The notes beneath the pieces were generated by a model. The model saw only the letters and a list, made by a program, of their open reading frames with translations, did no database searches and was not told where the DNA came from. Below are positions 48,440-56,896 of a stretch of 64,000 nucleotides of DNA, piece by piece (the first letter of the stretch is position 1; each line of letters starts with the position of its first letter). Location: contig JAFKEE010000027.1 in NCBI GenBank assembly GCA_017307505.1, forward strand, positions 124,001 through 188,000, written 5' to 3'. Source of the stretch: Acidobacteriota bacterium (lineage in GTDB: Bacteria; Acidobacteriota; Terriglobia; Bryobacterales; Bryobacteraceae). The position numbers were made by a program, and so were the translations under genes.

Positions 48440-48880
48440 ATGGAACTTACTGTTAACTATTTGGGCGATGCGCAGTTCGAGGCGGAAGCGCGGGGGCACA
48501 AGCTGATCTGTGACCAGCCCCTGGACAACGGCGGCGCGGACGAGGGGATGACTCCACCGGAACTGCTGCTGGCTTCGCTGGCGACTTGCGCAGGGTATTA
48601 CGCAGTACAGTATCTGAATGTCCGCAAGCTGGAGAGCGCGGGGCTGCGCGTGAAGATCACGGCCGAGAAGGCCAAGGCGCCGGCGCGGCTGGACCAGTTT
48701 GTGATCGGGATTGAGGTGCCGGGTGTGTTTGAAGAGAAGGACATCGAAGGAATCCGCCGTTCGGCGGAGAAGTGCCTGATCAAGAACACCATGCTGGCCA
48801 CGCCGGCGATTGCCGTGGAGATTCGGACCGGAGCCACGGCTTCGCCGGTGGTTGAGGAAATCAGTGCGGCAAGCCGCTGA
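48440..48880 (+). CDS. OsmC-family protein
   Basis: A 146-residue OsmC/Ohr-fold protein. The first redox Cys lies in 'LLLASLATCAGYYAVQYL' and the second in 'SAEKCLIKNTML', with the conserved 'PPEL' before. OsmC proteins reduce organic hydroperoxides with thiols; some sub-families act otherwise. ATG 48440 is preceded by an AGGTGAAGG-like site. It is followed closely by an ECF sigma factor gene on the same strand (21 nt gap), so they may form one transcript. Confidence 0.88.
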   Translation: MELTVNYLGDAQFEAEARGHKLICDQPLDNGGADEGMTPPELLLASLATCAGYYAVQYLNVRKLESAGLRVKITAEKAKAPARLDQFVIGIEVPGVFEEKDIEGIRRSAEKCLIKNTMLATPAIAVEIRTGATASPVVEEISAASR

Positions 48881-48901
48881 ATGAGCAAGTAAGATAGGGG
48901 C

Positions 48902-49504
48902 GTGACAACAGTAAGCCGGGTTGCTCCGGAAGTGGAATGGGCGCGGCGGTTGCTGGCCGGTGACGAGTCTGCCTTCACACCGTTTGTCGAGAGTTTCCAG
49001 AACCGGATTTTCCAGTACACGTGGCTGATGTGCGGCCAGCGGGAAGACGCCGAGGAAGTTGCGCAGGACACACTGCTGAAGATCTTTGAGAGCTTCGACC
49101 AGTTGGAGGATCCGGAGCGCGTCAAGGCCTGGGTGTTCCGGATCGCCAAGAATTACTGCCTGATGAAGCGGCGCAAGAGCGTATTCGCTCCGGACCGAGA
49201 GCTGTCGTTGGACGAGCTTCTGCCGGGGCAGGAAGGCGAGCGTCCTATCCAGGTGGCGGACACGGCTGAACTGCCGGAGGGACGGGTCCTGCGGCAGGAA
49301 TTGAGTGAGGAGTTGGAACGGGCGATGAGGGCATTGCCGGATACATACCGGTCTGTGGTGCTGCTGCGCGACGTGGAGGACCTGTCCACGGCGGACACGG
49401 CGGAAGTTCTGGACCTCACAGAGGATACGGTCAAGCAGAGACTGCACCGCGGGCGGCTTGCCCTGCGCAAGAGCCTGGCGGCGTATGTGGAGAAGGCGCA
49501 ATGA
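48902..49504 (+). CDS. ECF-type sigma factor paired with an anti-sigma factor
   Basis: A 200-residue sigma-70-family factor. Region 2: 'FVESFQNRIFQYTWLMCGQR' and 'EEVAQDTLLKIFESFDQL', with 'KAWVFRIAKNYCLMKRR'. Region 4: 'LPDTYRSVVLLRDVEDLSTA' and 'TEDTVKQRLHRGRLALRK'. Start GTG 48902. The next gene, overlapping by 4 nt, encodes a zinc-binding anti-sigma protein that should keep it inactive until a signal arrives, likely redox stress given the OsmC gene upstream. Confidence 0.9.
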   Translation: MTTVSRVAPEVEWARRLLAGDESAFTPFVESFQNRIFQYTWLMCGQREDAEEVAQDTLLKIFESFDQLEDPERVKAWVFRIAKNYCLMKRRKSVFAPDRELSLDELLPGQEGERPIQVADTAELPEGRVLRQELSEELERAMRALPDTYRSVVLLRDVEDLSTADTAEVLDLTEDTVKQRLHRGRLALRKSLAAYVEKAQ

Positions 49505-49785
49505 CGACGCACCAGCACGACAAGCGAGATCCGGCCTGCCTGGAGGTCTTCGCGAAGCTGTCGGAGTATGTGGACGGCGAGTTGGACGGGGTGGAATGCC
49601 AGGAAGTGGAAGAACACATCGCGGACTGTCCGCCGTGTGTGGAATTCCTGCAGAGTCTGAAGCGCTGCGTGGCGGCGGAGCGGCAGTTCCAGGGCAGGGA
49701 AGAGTGCGGTCCGGTGCCGCCGGAACTCGAGAAGCGGCTGAAGTCGGCGTGGCAGGCGGCGTTGGCGCGGCGCCATCACGCGTAG
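49501..49785 (+). CDS. Zinc-finger anti-sigma factor
   Basis: A 94-residue protein with the ZAS/zf-HC2 motif: Cys15, then 'EEHIADCPPC' giving His-x3-Cys-x2-Cys. It has no membrane helix, so it is a cytoplasmic anti-sigma factor of the RsrA type that can release sigma when the cysteines are oxidised. It overlaps the sigma gene by 4 nt (ATGA). Confidence 0.88.
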   Translation: MTTHQHDKRDPACLEVFAKLSEYVDGELDGVECQEVEEHIADCPPCVEFLQSLKRCVAAERQFQGREECGPVPPELEKRLKSAWQAALARRHHA

Positions 49786-49864
49786 CTTCCCCTCGATAGC
49801 CTGTTTCCATAACCCTCTGATTCCAGGGCAACAGAGTTTACATTTACGCATCTTCCGGTCGAAC

Positions 49865-49892
49865 GTCTAGTGGAGTAAGATCGCCACTAGAC
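49865..49892. promoter_or_regulatory. Inverted repeat operator at the padR start
   Basis: GTCTAGTGG (49865-49873) and CCACTAGAC (49884-49892) are exact inverted copies 10 nt apart, ending 1 nt before the padR ATG. A PadR dimer bound here would block transcription or translation of its own gene and of the ADOP gene. GGAG (49872-49875) lies inside the repeat. Confidence 0.7.
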
Positions 49893-49893
49893 C

Positions 49894-50235
49894 ATGCCGA
49901 AGCGCGATACCCCCGATATGCTCCAGGGCACCCTGGACATGCTGATCCTGCAGACCCTGATGATGGGGCCGGCTCATGGCCATACCATCGCCCATGTGAT
50001 CGAGCACCGGTCCGAGGAGGTTTTGCAGGTGGAGCACGGGTCGCTGTACCCGGCGCTGCACCGGCTGGAAGACCGCGGCTGGATCGCCTCGTTCTGGGGT
50101 ACTTCCGAAAACAATCGCAAAGCCCGCTATTACCGGCTGACCCCGGCCGGCCGCAAGCAACTGGTGGCCGAGACGGATCGCTGGACGCAACTGGCACGCG
50201 CCGTGGAGCGTGTGATCCGGCCCGTCGAGGAGTAA
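49894..50235 (+). CDS. PadR-family regulator
   Basis: A 113-residue winged-helix repressor of the short PadR type ('[20 protein letters not shown]', '[17 protein letters not shown]', '[16 protein letters not shown]'). Its stop overlaps the ADOP start by 1 nt (TAATG). This pairing of a PadR gene directly with an ADOP gene is a trademark of acidobacterial genomes. An inverted repeat abuts its start. Confidence 0.93.
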   Translation: MPKRDTPDMLQGTLDMLILQTLMMGPAHGHTIAHVIEHRSEEVLQVEHGSLYPALHRLEDRGWIASFWGTSENNRKARYYRLTPAGRKQLVAETDRWTQLARAVERVIRPVEE

Positions 50236-52895
50236 TGGCTATGGGCTGGATGAAGTATTTCCGCAGGGCTCAATGGGAACGGGAGCGGGCGGAGGAGATC
50301 GACTCCTATATCGAGATCGAGACGGCCGAGAACGAGGAGCGCGGAATGGCTCCGGAGGAGGCCCGGGCGGCGGCGCTGCGCAGGTTCGGCAACCGGCAAC
50401 TGGTGCAGGAGGAGATTCGCGAGATGAATACGATCCGGCCGGTGGAGAGCAAGCTGCGCGACCTGCGGTATGCGGCGCGGGCGCTGCGGCGGAGTCCTGG
50501 GTTTTTCTGCACAGCCGTGCTGACGCTGGCTCTGGGGATTGGCGCGAACACGGCCATCTTCAGCATTGTCGACAGCCTGTTATTGCGGCCGCTGCCGTAT
50601 CCGCGGGCGGACCGGCTGGCGCAGATTTCGCTGGAGTTCCTGGGGCAGGGCGGAGGGTTGAATACGGCGGTGAACGGCCGGATCTGGGAGATGGTCCGGG
50701 ATGGAGCGCCGGCGTTGGACAAAGCGGTCTACAGCGCTTCGGTGACTGGGATCAATCTGGCCTTCCCGGGTCAGAACCGGGCGGAGTTCGCGCGGCAGCA
50801 GCGGGTGGGTAGCGGATATTTCCGGGTGCTGGGCGTGGCGCCGATGGTGGGGCGCGAGTTTTCCGCGGACGAGGACCGGGTGGGCGGTCCGCCGGTGGCG
50901 GTGATCAGCCACGCCCTGTGGCAGCGGGTGTTCGCGTCGGATCCGGCGGTGACGGGCAAGGTGATTCACCTGCGCGGGGAACCGCACGAGGTGGTGGGCG
51001 TGATGCCGGCGGAGTTCCGGACCAATTCCGTGGTGGATGTGTGGACGCCGTTGCGGCCCAGTACCACCGGCGAGGGGCAGGGCACGAACTATCACGTCAT
51101 TGCCCGCCTGCCGGACAGCCTGTCGTGGGCGTCGGTCCAGCAGCAACTGGCGGCGCTCTGGGCGGCGCGCCCGAGAACGCGGAGCGCCAACCAGCCGGAG
51201 GAGTACCGTCTGATTGCGTTTCCGCTGCAGGCGAGCTTCACCCTGGAGATCCGGTCTCCGCTGCTGATCCTGTGGAGCGCGGTGGGCATGGTGCTGCTGA
51301 TTGCGTGTGTGAACATTGCCAGTTTGCTGCTGGCGCGGGCGGGCAGCCGGTCGCGGGAGCTGGCGACGCGGCTGGCGTTGGGCTGCGGGCGGGCCGGTGT
51401 CGTGCGGCAGTTGCTGACGGAGAGTGTCCTGGTGTCGATGGCGGGCGGGCTGCTCGGGCTGGCGCTGGGGGCTCTGGCGCTGGGCGGCCTGGGACGGCTG
51501 GCCGGTGACCTGTTCCCGGTATGGCAGCCGGTTCAGGTGGATGGGCGGGTGCTGGCTGTCACGTTGGGCCTCTCGCTGTTGACCAGCCTGGTCTTCGGCC
51601 TGGCGCCGGCGCTGCATTTCAGCCGGATCGACATCCAGGGGAACCTGATCCAGGGCGGCAGCCGTGGCCATGCGGGGCGGGCGAATCACTGGCCGCAGCG
51701 CTTCCTGGTGGTGACGGAGGTTGCGTTGGGGGTGATTCTGCTGGTCTCGGCTGGACTGCTGGTGCGGAGTTTCGCTCATCTGCGCGGGCTGGACCCCGGG
51801 TTCGATCCGAATCGCGTCCTGACGGCCAGCTTCTCCCTGCAGGACGCTCGATATAAGGATTCGCAGGCGGTAGGCCGGCTGTTCCGGGCCGGTTTGGAAC
51901 GGATGAAGCAGATTCCGGGCGTGGAATCGGCGGCGGTGACCTTGAGCCTGCCGTTCGAAGGCGCGCTGAACGTGGGCTTCCACCGGCTGGATGGGCCGGC
52001 TGCGCGGGAGCAGGGCCGCAACGAGATCACGAACATCACCTATGTGACTCCGGGCTATTTCGAGACGATGCGGATCCCGTTGCGGCGAGGCAGGCTGCTG
52101 CAGGATTCGGACTCGGCGTCGACGGGCCTGGTGGCGTTGGTCAACGACGCCTTCGTGGCTGAGTATTTCCGGGAGCAGGAGGCCGTTGGCAGCCACCTTC
52201 AGGTGGGGCGCCAGCAGTTTGAGGTGGTGGGCGTCGTGGGCAATGTGCAGTCGGGCGCGGGTTGGGGCCGATTTGGACCCTACGGCCAGGTGCCGTTCCT
52301 CTATGTTGCCTCGGGGCAGGTGGCTGGTGAGTTGCTGGCCTCCGCGCATACCTGGTTTGCTCCGCACTGGGTGGTGCGGGGGAACGGCAGCGTCGCCGCA
52401 TTGAAGGCGGGGATGCAGCAGGCCGCCGCGGCCGTGGATCCGCTGCTGCCGATTTCCGGTTTCAAAGCAATGGACGAGGTGCGCGCCGGCACGCTGGGGA
52501 TGGAGCGCTTCATGATGTCGCTGCTGGCCGGACTGGCGGGCCTCTCGCTGCTGCTCTCGGGGATTGGTCTCTACGGGCTGATCTCGGGGAGCGTGGTGGA
52601 GCGAACCCGGGAGTTGGGCATTCGCATGGCGCTGGGGGCTACGTTTGGGCGGGCGGTGCGTTCCGTGGTGCTGCCGGGCCTGTGGCTGACGCTGGCGGGT
52701 GTTTCGATTGGCCTGCTGGGCGCGATGGCGGCAACCCGGGTGCTGCGCAGCATGCTGTGGGGGGTGACGACCACGGATCCGCTGACGCTGGGCGGGGTAG
52801 CGGCGGGGCTTTTGCTGGTGGCCGTGCTGGCCAGTCTGGCTCCGGCGCTGAGAATTCTTCGCCTGGATCCGGCAAATACTTTGCGGCATGAGTGA
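50235..52895 (+). CDS. ADOP-type ABC-transporter permease (MacB/FtsX-like)
   Basis: An 886-residue protein of the acidobacterial duplicated orphan permease family. It begins with the permease prefix 'ERERAEEIDSYIEIETAENE', then a membrane helix ('SPGFFCTAVLTLALGIGANT'), a MacB-like periplasmic core, a three-helix FtsX segment, a second core and a final FtsX segment ('RTRELGIRMALGA'). There is no ATP-binding gene nearby, as usual for this family, and its substrate is unknown. Its expression is probably under the adjacent PadR. Confidence 0.93.
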   Translation: MAMGWMKYFRRAQWERERAEEIDSYIEIETAENEERGMAPEEARAAALRRFGNRQLVQEEIREMNTIRPVESKLRDLRYAARALRRSPGFFCTAVLTLALGIGANTAIFSIVDSLLLRPLPYPRADRLAQISLEFLGQGGGLNTAVNGRIWEMVRDGAPALDKAVYSASVTGINLAFPGQNRAEFARQQRVGSGYFRVLGVAPMVGREFSADEDRVGGPPVAVISHALWQRVFASDPAVTGKVIHLRGEPHEVVGVMPAEFRTNSVVDVWTPLRPSTTGEGQGTNYHVIARLPDSLSWASVQQQLAALWAARPRTRSANQPEEYRLIAFPLQASFTLEIRSPLLILWSAVGMVLLIACVNIASLLLARAGSRSRELATRLALGCGRAGVVRQLLTESVLVSMAGGLLGLALGALALGGLGRLAGDLFPVWQPVQVDGRVLAVTLGLSLLTSLVFGLAPALHFSRIDIQGNLIQGGSRGHAGRANHWPQRFLVVTEVALGVILLVSAGLLVRSFAHLRGLDPGFDPNRVLTASFSLQDARYKDSQAVGRLFRAGLERMKQIPGVESAAVTLSLPFEGALNVGFHRLDGPAAREQGRNEITNITYVTPGYFETMRIPLRRGRLLQDSDSASTGLVALVNDAFVAEYFREQEAVGSHLQVGRQQFEVVGVVGNVQSGAGWGRFGPYGQVPFLYVASGQVAGELLASAHTWFAPHWVVRGNGSVAALKAGMQQAAAAVDPLLPISGFKAMDEVRAGTLGMERFMMSLLAGLAGLSLLLSGIGLYGLISGSVVERTRELGIRMALGATFGRAVRSVVLPGLWLTLAGVSIGLLGAMAATRVLRSMLWGVTTTDPLTLGGVAAGLLLVAVLASLAPALRILRLDPANTLRHE

Positions 52896-52937
52896 AATTC
52901 AGGAGTAAACTTATGTCACACAGAGTGGCTGTCCGGC

Positions 52938-53732
52938 ATGATTTCCAACCGTTGCATCGGCCCGTTCCTGATTTGTGCGGCGTGGACGACTGGATTTTGT
53001 GTGGACGCCGGGCAATCGGGATTTCCGGCCAGGATTGAACGGGCGGGTGACCGGATGCGGATCCGGATCGAGAGCGGGCGTCCTCTGGCTGCCGCGGCTG
53101 ATTCGCTGGAGGCCGAGTACGGCTGGCAAATCAACTACGAGGATCCGGAGAGCTTCTGCCCGCGGGAGGTCATTGAGGTCGTGGATACCCGGAAGCCACC
53201 GGCCGGAACCGGAGGGCGGGTGCTGGTCCCGAAACCCGTTCGATTTAATCCGACTTACGCGCAACCGCTCAATCCTCCGACGACCTCGGAACGCAGGGCC
53301 ACGATTGCCCGCGTGCTGGAAGCCGCACGACGCGAAATTGCCCTGAATTACACGTACCTGGAGTCGGACGGAAGCATCGACCTGATCCCCTCGGGATTTT
53401 TCGATGAAGACTGCAAATTTGTGACGCGGGCGTCGCTAATGGACACCCGGATTTACCTGCCGCCGGGTCCTCGAAACTTCGATCGTGCTCTGCACGAATT
53501 CGTTGCAGCTTTGAGCAAAGCGACCAGCCGGCAGGTGGCGCTGGGCGCGATGCCGGCGAACTTTCTCTATCAGACTCAGCTGCCGCTGGGCGCCATGGGC
53601 GGGCCGGCCCGGTCAGTGCTCCGGCGCCTGATCGAGGGCAGCCGGAGGAAACTCGCCTGGCAGTTGCTGGTGGATCCAGGGACGCGGAAGGCGCTTCTGA
53701 ACCTGCATTTCGTGGACCGGGCCGAGCAATAA
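52938..53732 (+). CDS. Secreted protein with STN-like segment, unknown function
   Basis: A 264-residue protein with a signal sequence ('NRCIGPFLICAAWTTGFCVDAGQ'). Residues about 45-75 ('RPLAAAADSLEAEYGWQINYED') resemble a secretin/TonB short N-terminal (STN) type beta-alpha fold, and a second copy of similar character may lie near 180 ('DRALHEFVAALSKATSRQVAL'). It follows the ADOP gene by 42 nt and may be co-transcribed with it. No enzyme motif found. A bidirectional terminator follows. Confidence 0.7.
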   Translation: MISNRCIGPFLICAAWTTGFCVDAGQSGFPARIERAGDRMRIRIESGRPLAAAADSLEAEYGWQINYEDPESFCPREVIEVVDTRKPPAGTGGRVLVPKPVRFNPTYAQPLNPPTTSERRATIARVLEAARREIALNYTYLESDGSIDLIPSGFFDEDCKFVTRASLMDTRIYLPPGPRNFDRALHEFVAALSKATSRQVALGAMPANFLYQTQLPLGAMGGPARSVLRRLIEGSRRKLAWQLLVDPGTRKALLNLHFVDRAEQ

Positions 53733-53747
53733 GGGCAGGCATAGAAA

Positions 53748-53773
53748 AAGGGTGGAACCGAAGCCCCACCCTT
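53748..53773. terminator. Bidirectional terminator
   Basis: AAGGGTGG (53748-53755) pairs with CCACCCTT (53766-53773), with an A-run before and CTTAT after, between two convergent transcripts. Confidence 0.75.
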
Positions 53774-53793
53774 CTTATCGGAGCGTAGAAGAA

Positions 53794-54882
53794 CTACCGG
53801 CGCGTTTTGAGATACGCCAGCAGGTCCGACATGTCGGTATTCTCGAACCTCGGCCACTTGATGCCCTGGCTCGCCATCTGCTTCTGCATCGACGGGCCAT
53901 GACCCCAGAGGACCGAGATCATCTCGTACGAATTGGCGCGGTCGCCCATTGCCAGCTTCGGCGCCTGCCCTTTGTCGTGACAGGTGGCGCAACCCCGGGT
54001 TTCGAAGACCTTCTGGCCGCGGGCAGCCACACCGTCGTCCGTGGTGAACTGCAGCGCCCAGATGTAGCCGACCAGGCGGCGCATCTCCTCGGGCAGCAGT
54101 TCGGACTGCTGTTTCATCTTGGAGGAGTGGTTCCACATCGACGCGGCAAACTCACTGGCCGTGCGCATGGACGACTTCTTGGCCAGGCTGTTGTCGCCGA
54201 CATGGCAGCCGATGCAGCCCTTGGCCTGGAACAGCGCCTCACCCGTGGTGGGCGAGGCGGGGGCAAACTCCGGCTTCAGGTTTTTGGTCTGCGGGAGGTT
54301 CTGGAGGTAGACCGAGATGTCGTTCATCTCCAGGGCGGTGAGGACGGGCATCTTCATGCCCTTGGCATTCATCGTGTCCCGCATCTTGGGCGAGTGGTTC
54401 CACATCTGGCGGGCCAGCTCGATGGGATCGGTGACAGAGGCCCACTTCATGACCGGGGTGCCGCCCAGGCCATTGGCGGAGGTGATGTTGTGGCACTCGG
54501 CGCAGCCCTTGGATACGAAGAGCTGGCGGCCGCGGCCGGCGTCGCCCTTCTTTTCGAAGTAGCGGGCGGCGAAGAAATAAGCGAAGAGATCGGCCGACTG
54601 CTGGCTGTCCAGCTTGGGCTTGGTCAGGTTCGCCTTCTCCATGGCCGACCACATCTGGGGTGCATGATTCCACATCAGCGCCGCGAGGTCGGAGGGAGAG
54701 TAGCCCCGGCTGGAGCGTTTGCCCAGGTCCGGAGCCATCTTGCCGCCTTCGCCGTTGACGCTGTGGCAGGTTTCGCAGTTCTGACTCTTGAAGAGCGCCG
54801 CGCCGCGCGAGGAGTCGCCCACCAGGACTGCTGCCTGGGAGACTACCGCGCCGGCGACCAATGCTAGGAAAATCCGCTTCAT
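53794..54882 (-). CDS. Tetrahaem c-type cytochrome with fourfold internal repeat
   Basis: A 362-residue exported protein (signal MKRIFLALVAGAVVSQA) with four CxxCH haem sites: CETCH, CAECH, CIGCH and CATCH. Each sits in a unit of about 85-100 residues that ends in a matching segment: MWNHAPQM, MWNHSPKM, MWNHSSKM and LWGHGPSM, whose Met probably is the sixth haem ligand. It is thus four fused monohaem cytochrome c domains. It is the last gene of the porin-cytochrome block and starts 16 nt after the barrel gene, so it may be the periplasmic carrier feeding it. Confidence 0.87.
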   Translation of the reverse strand: MKRIFLALVAGAVVSQAAVLVGDSSRGAALFKSQNCETCHSVNGEGGKMAPDLGKRSSRGYSPSDLAALMWNHAPQMWSAMEKANLTKPKLDSQQSADLFAYFFAARYFEKKGDAGRGRQLFVSKGCAECHNITSANGLGGTPVMKWASVTDPIELARQMWNHSPKMRDTMNAKGMKMPVLTALEMNDISVYLQNLPQTKNLKPEFAPASPTTGEALFQAKGCIGCHVGDNSLAKKSSMRTASEFAASMWNHSSKMKQQSELLPEEMRRLVGYIWALQFTTDDGVAARGQKVFETRGCATCHDKGQAPKLAMGDRANSYEMISVLWGHGPSMQKQMASQGIKWPRFENTDMSDLLAYLKTRR

Positions 54883-54898
54883 ATTGCTCCTCCGGCCC

Positions 54899-56896
54899 TT
54901 ACATCAGGAACCGCACGCCGCCGGTGAACATATTCGACCGGAAGCCCTCGTAGTAGTAGTAGGGCTGGTGCAGCCCATAGTACTTCCACTCCGAGAAGAA
55001 CTCCAGCTTGGGTGTCACGGGCAGTTGGATCCTGCCTTGCGGCTGGTAGTAGTTCGACGGGCGGGTGCCCGCCGTTCTCACGAATGAGCCGCCAAAGGAC
55101 AGACGTCCACTGTAGTTCTTGCCGAGGGGCAACCGCAAGTCGGCCATCAGGGTGCCGCTGTGCGCATTGTCCCGGTAGAGCGACTGCACCGGGAAGAGTC
55201 CCAGCGGATAGAGGTAATTGAAGTCGCTCTTGATGGTGGAGCGCGTATAGTCCGCGATGATGCTGATCTTCTTGCCGTCGTTGGGCAGCCACTGCAGGTT
55301 GGCCGAAGTGGACTGGGAGACAGCGTTGAGGTTGATGCCCGTGGTGGGGTTCTTGTTGTCGAACCGGGCGTAGATCAGGTTGAACAACATGCTCTTGGGC
55401 AGAGTGACACGGCTCTGGAGGTTGATGCGCTTGGTGTCCATGAGGCCGCTGCGGTAGTAGGTCTTGATGCCGTTGGCCAGTTCGAAGTCGCCGGTGACAG
55501 TCAACCGGGTAACCGGCCGGGCGAGGAAGCCGAACAGCCCGACGTGGCGCTGCAGTTCGCCGCGCTCCACCGGGTTATCGGTGATGAACTGGTTTGCCTT
55601 GAGGACGACATCGCCCCACTCGTAGCGGTAGCCGCCGCGCACGGTGTACTGCTTGGAGATGTCATAGAGGGCTTCCACCTGCTGCCGGTTGCGGCTGACG
55701 TCGAGACGTTCGCCGTCGGTACCGGTGACCGGCGTGCCGGTGGTGGCCGTAGAGGTCAGGAAGTAAGAGGTGGTGAGGACGCCGCTGCCGCTGGTATGGA
55801 AACGGTCGGTCTCCCAGGTGGTGCGGACGCGCAGGCGTTCCATGGGCCGGAGTTCCGCCGACGCCGTCGCGGCGGTGTGCGGCATGCGCACATTGCCGTA
55901 GTAGGAGTCGGTGATCTGCGGGATGATCAGCAGCGGGTCGTCGCCCGAAACCAGGCTGCCCTTGAGCGTATCGTTATAGGAAGCGAACGTCTTGGGCGAG
56001 GTGCGGACCACTGAGCCGGAGAGATCCAGCCAGTTCCACGGGCTGGCCGTGAGCAGTGCCTTGGTATAGGCGCCGTTGCCGCGGACGCGGTAGTACTGAG
56101 CACCGCTCAACAGGTAAAGGGACTGGCCGAGGTACGGCGAGGTCCGGTTGCCGGTGAGCTTGTCGGTGGAATACACACCCTGATCGTCCTTGAAGTTCGT
56201 GCCGCCCTCTTCGAGGGTGACGTGCCAGCGGTTCATCTCGATGCGAACACCGCCGCGGATTTCGTTCATCCCCCAGGTGATGAGGTTGCGCAGGGGGTAC
56301 TCGTTCATGTCGGCGACGAGCGTGGTGATGCCGTTGCCGCTGTCGGAGTTGCGCGAGTAGCCGAGGTAGGGCATGATGCGGCCGCCCGGGAACAGCGTCA
56401 GCTCGTTGTCGAAATTGCGCCGCGTGGTGTCGTAGGAGCGCTGGTTCAGATAGACGCCTTTATTCGCGGTGACATCGGCGAACGAGGGCAGGTAGTTGTA
56501 GTAGGCGATGTTCGAGTAGCTGCCCACGTAGCGGTAGACGCCACGTTTCTGCAGGTCGAACCGGGCCGTATTATAAGGATCACCGCCCCAGTTGTAGCCT
56601 TGGATGCGCAGGCTGGTGAACAGGCGGTTGGCCGCGGGTTCGTAGCCGACGTCCATGCCCAGCAGGCGGGTGCCCTGGCTGAGGTTGACCAGGCTGCGAT
56701 AGGTGCTGAAGTCGCCGGCGTGACCGACCCAGCGTGCGCCGACGTCGATATACCCGGTGAGTTCCTTCTCTTTTTGAGGCTGCGGCGATTCAGCGGCCGC
56801 CTTCTCTTCCTTCTTTTCGGTCGTCGCTTCCTTTTTCTCGGCAGACTCCTGCGCCAGAAGCGTCAGCGGCAGAAGCAATGCCAGAAAGATTCTCAT
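54899..56896 (-). CDS. MtrB/PioB-like outer-membrane barrel
   Basis: A 665-residue protein: signal peptide (MRIFLALLLPLTLLAQ), a Glu/Lys-rich linker, then a long strand-rich region with alternating aromatic residues ('YIDVGARWVGHAGDFSTYRS', 'VRGGYRYEWGDVVLKANQF') ending 'YYYYEGFRSNMFTGGVRFLM', as expected for a large barrel. Length and context fit the MtrB/PioB family of decahaem-associated porins, through which MtrA-type cytochromes pass. It overlaps the MtrA-like gene by 4 nt. Confidence 0.85.
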   Translation of the reverse strand: MRIFLALLLPLTLLAQESAEKKEATTEKKEEKAAAESPQPQKEKELTGYIDVGARWVGHAGDFSTYRSLVNLSQGTRLLGMDVGYEPAANRLFTSLRIQGYNWGGDPYNTARFDLQKRGVYRYVGSYSNIAYYNYLPSFADVTANKGVYLNQRSYDTTRRNFDNELTLFPGGRIMPYLGYSRNSDSGNGITTLVADMNEYPLRNLITWGMNEIRGGVRIEMNRWHVTLEEGGTNFKDDQGVYSTDKLTGNRTSPYLGQSLYLLSGAQYYRVRGNGAYTKALLTASPWNWLDLSGSVVRTSPKTFASYNDTLKGSLVSGDDPLLIIPQITDSYYGNVRMPHTAATASAELRPMERLRVRTTWETDRFHTSGSGVLTTSYFLTSTATTGTPVTGTDGERLDVSRNRQQVEALYDISKQYTVRGGYRYEWGDVVLKANQFITDNPVERGELQRHVGLFGFLARPVTRLTVTGDFELANGIKTYYRSGLMDTKRINLQSRVTLPKSMLFNLIYARFDNKNPTTGINLNAVSQSTSANLQWLPNDGKKISIIADYTRSTIKSDFNYLYPLGLFPVQSLYRDNAHSGTLMADLRLPLGKNYSGRLSFGGSFVRTAGTRPSNYYQPQGRIQLPVTPKLEFFSEWKYYGLHQPYYYYEGFRSNMFTGGVRFLM

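Noticed and set aside
48395-49831. A 478-residue minus-strand frame
   Set aside because: Antisense to OsmC, ECF sigma and anti-sigma genes.
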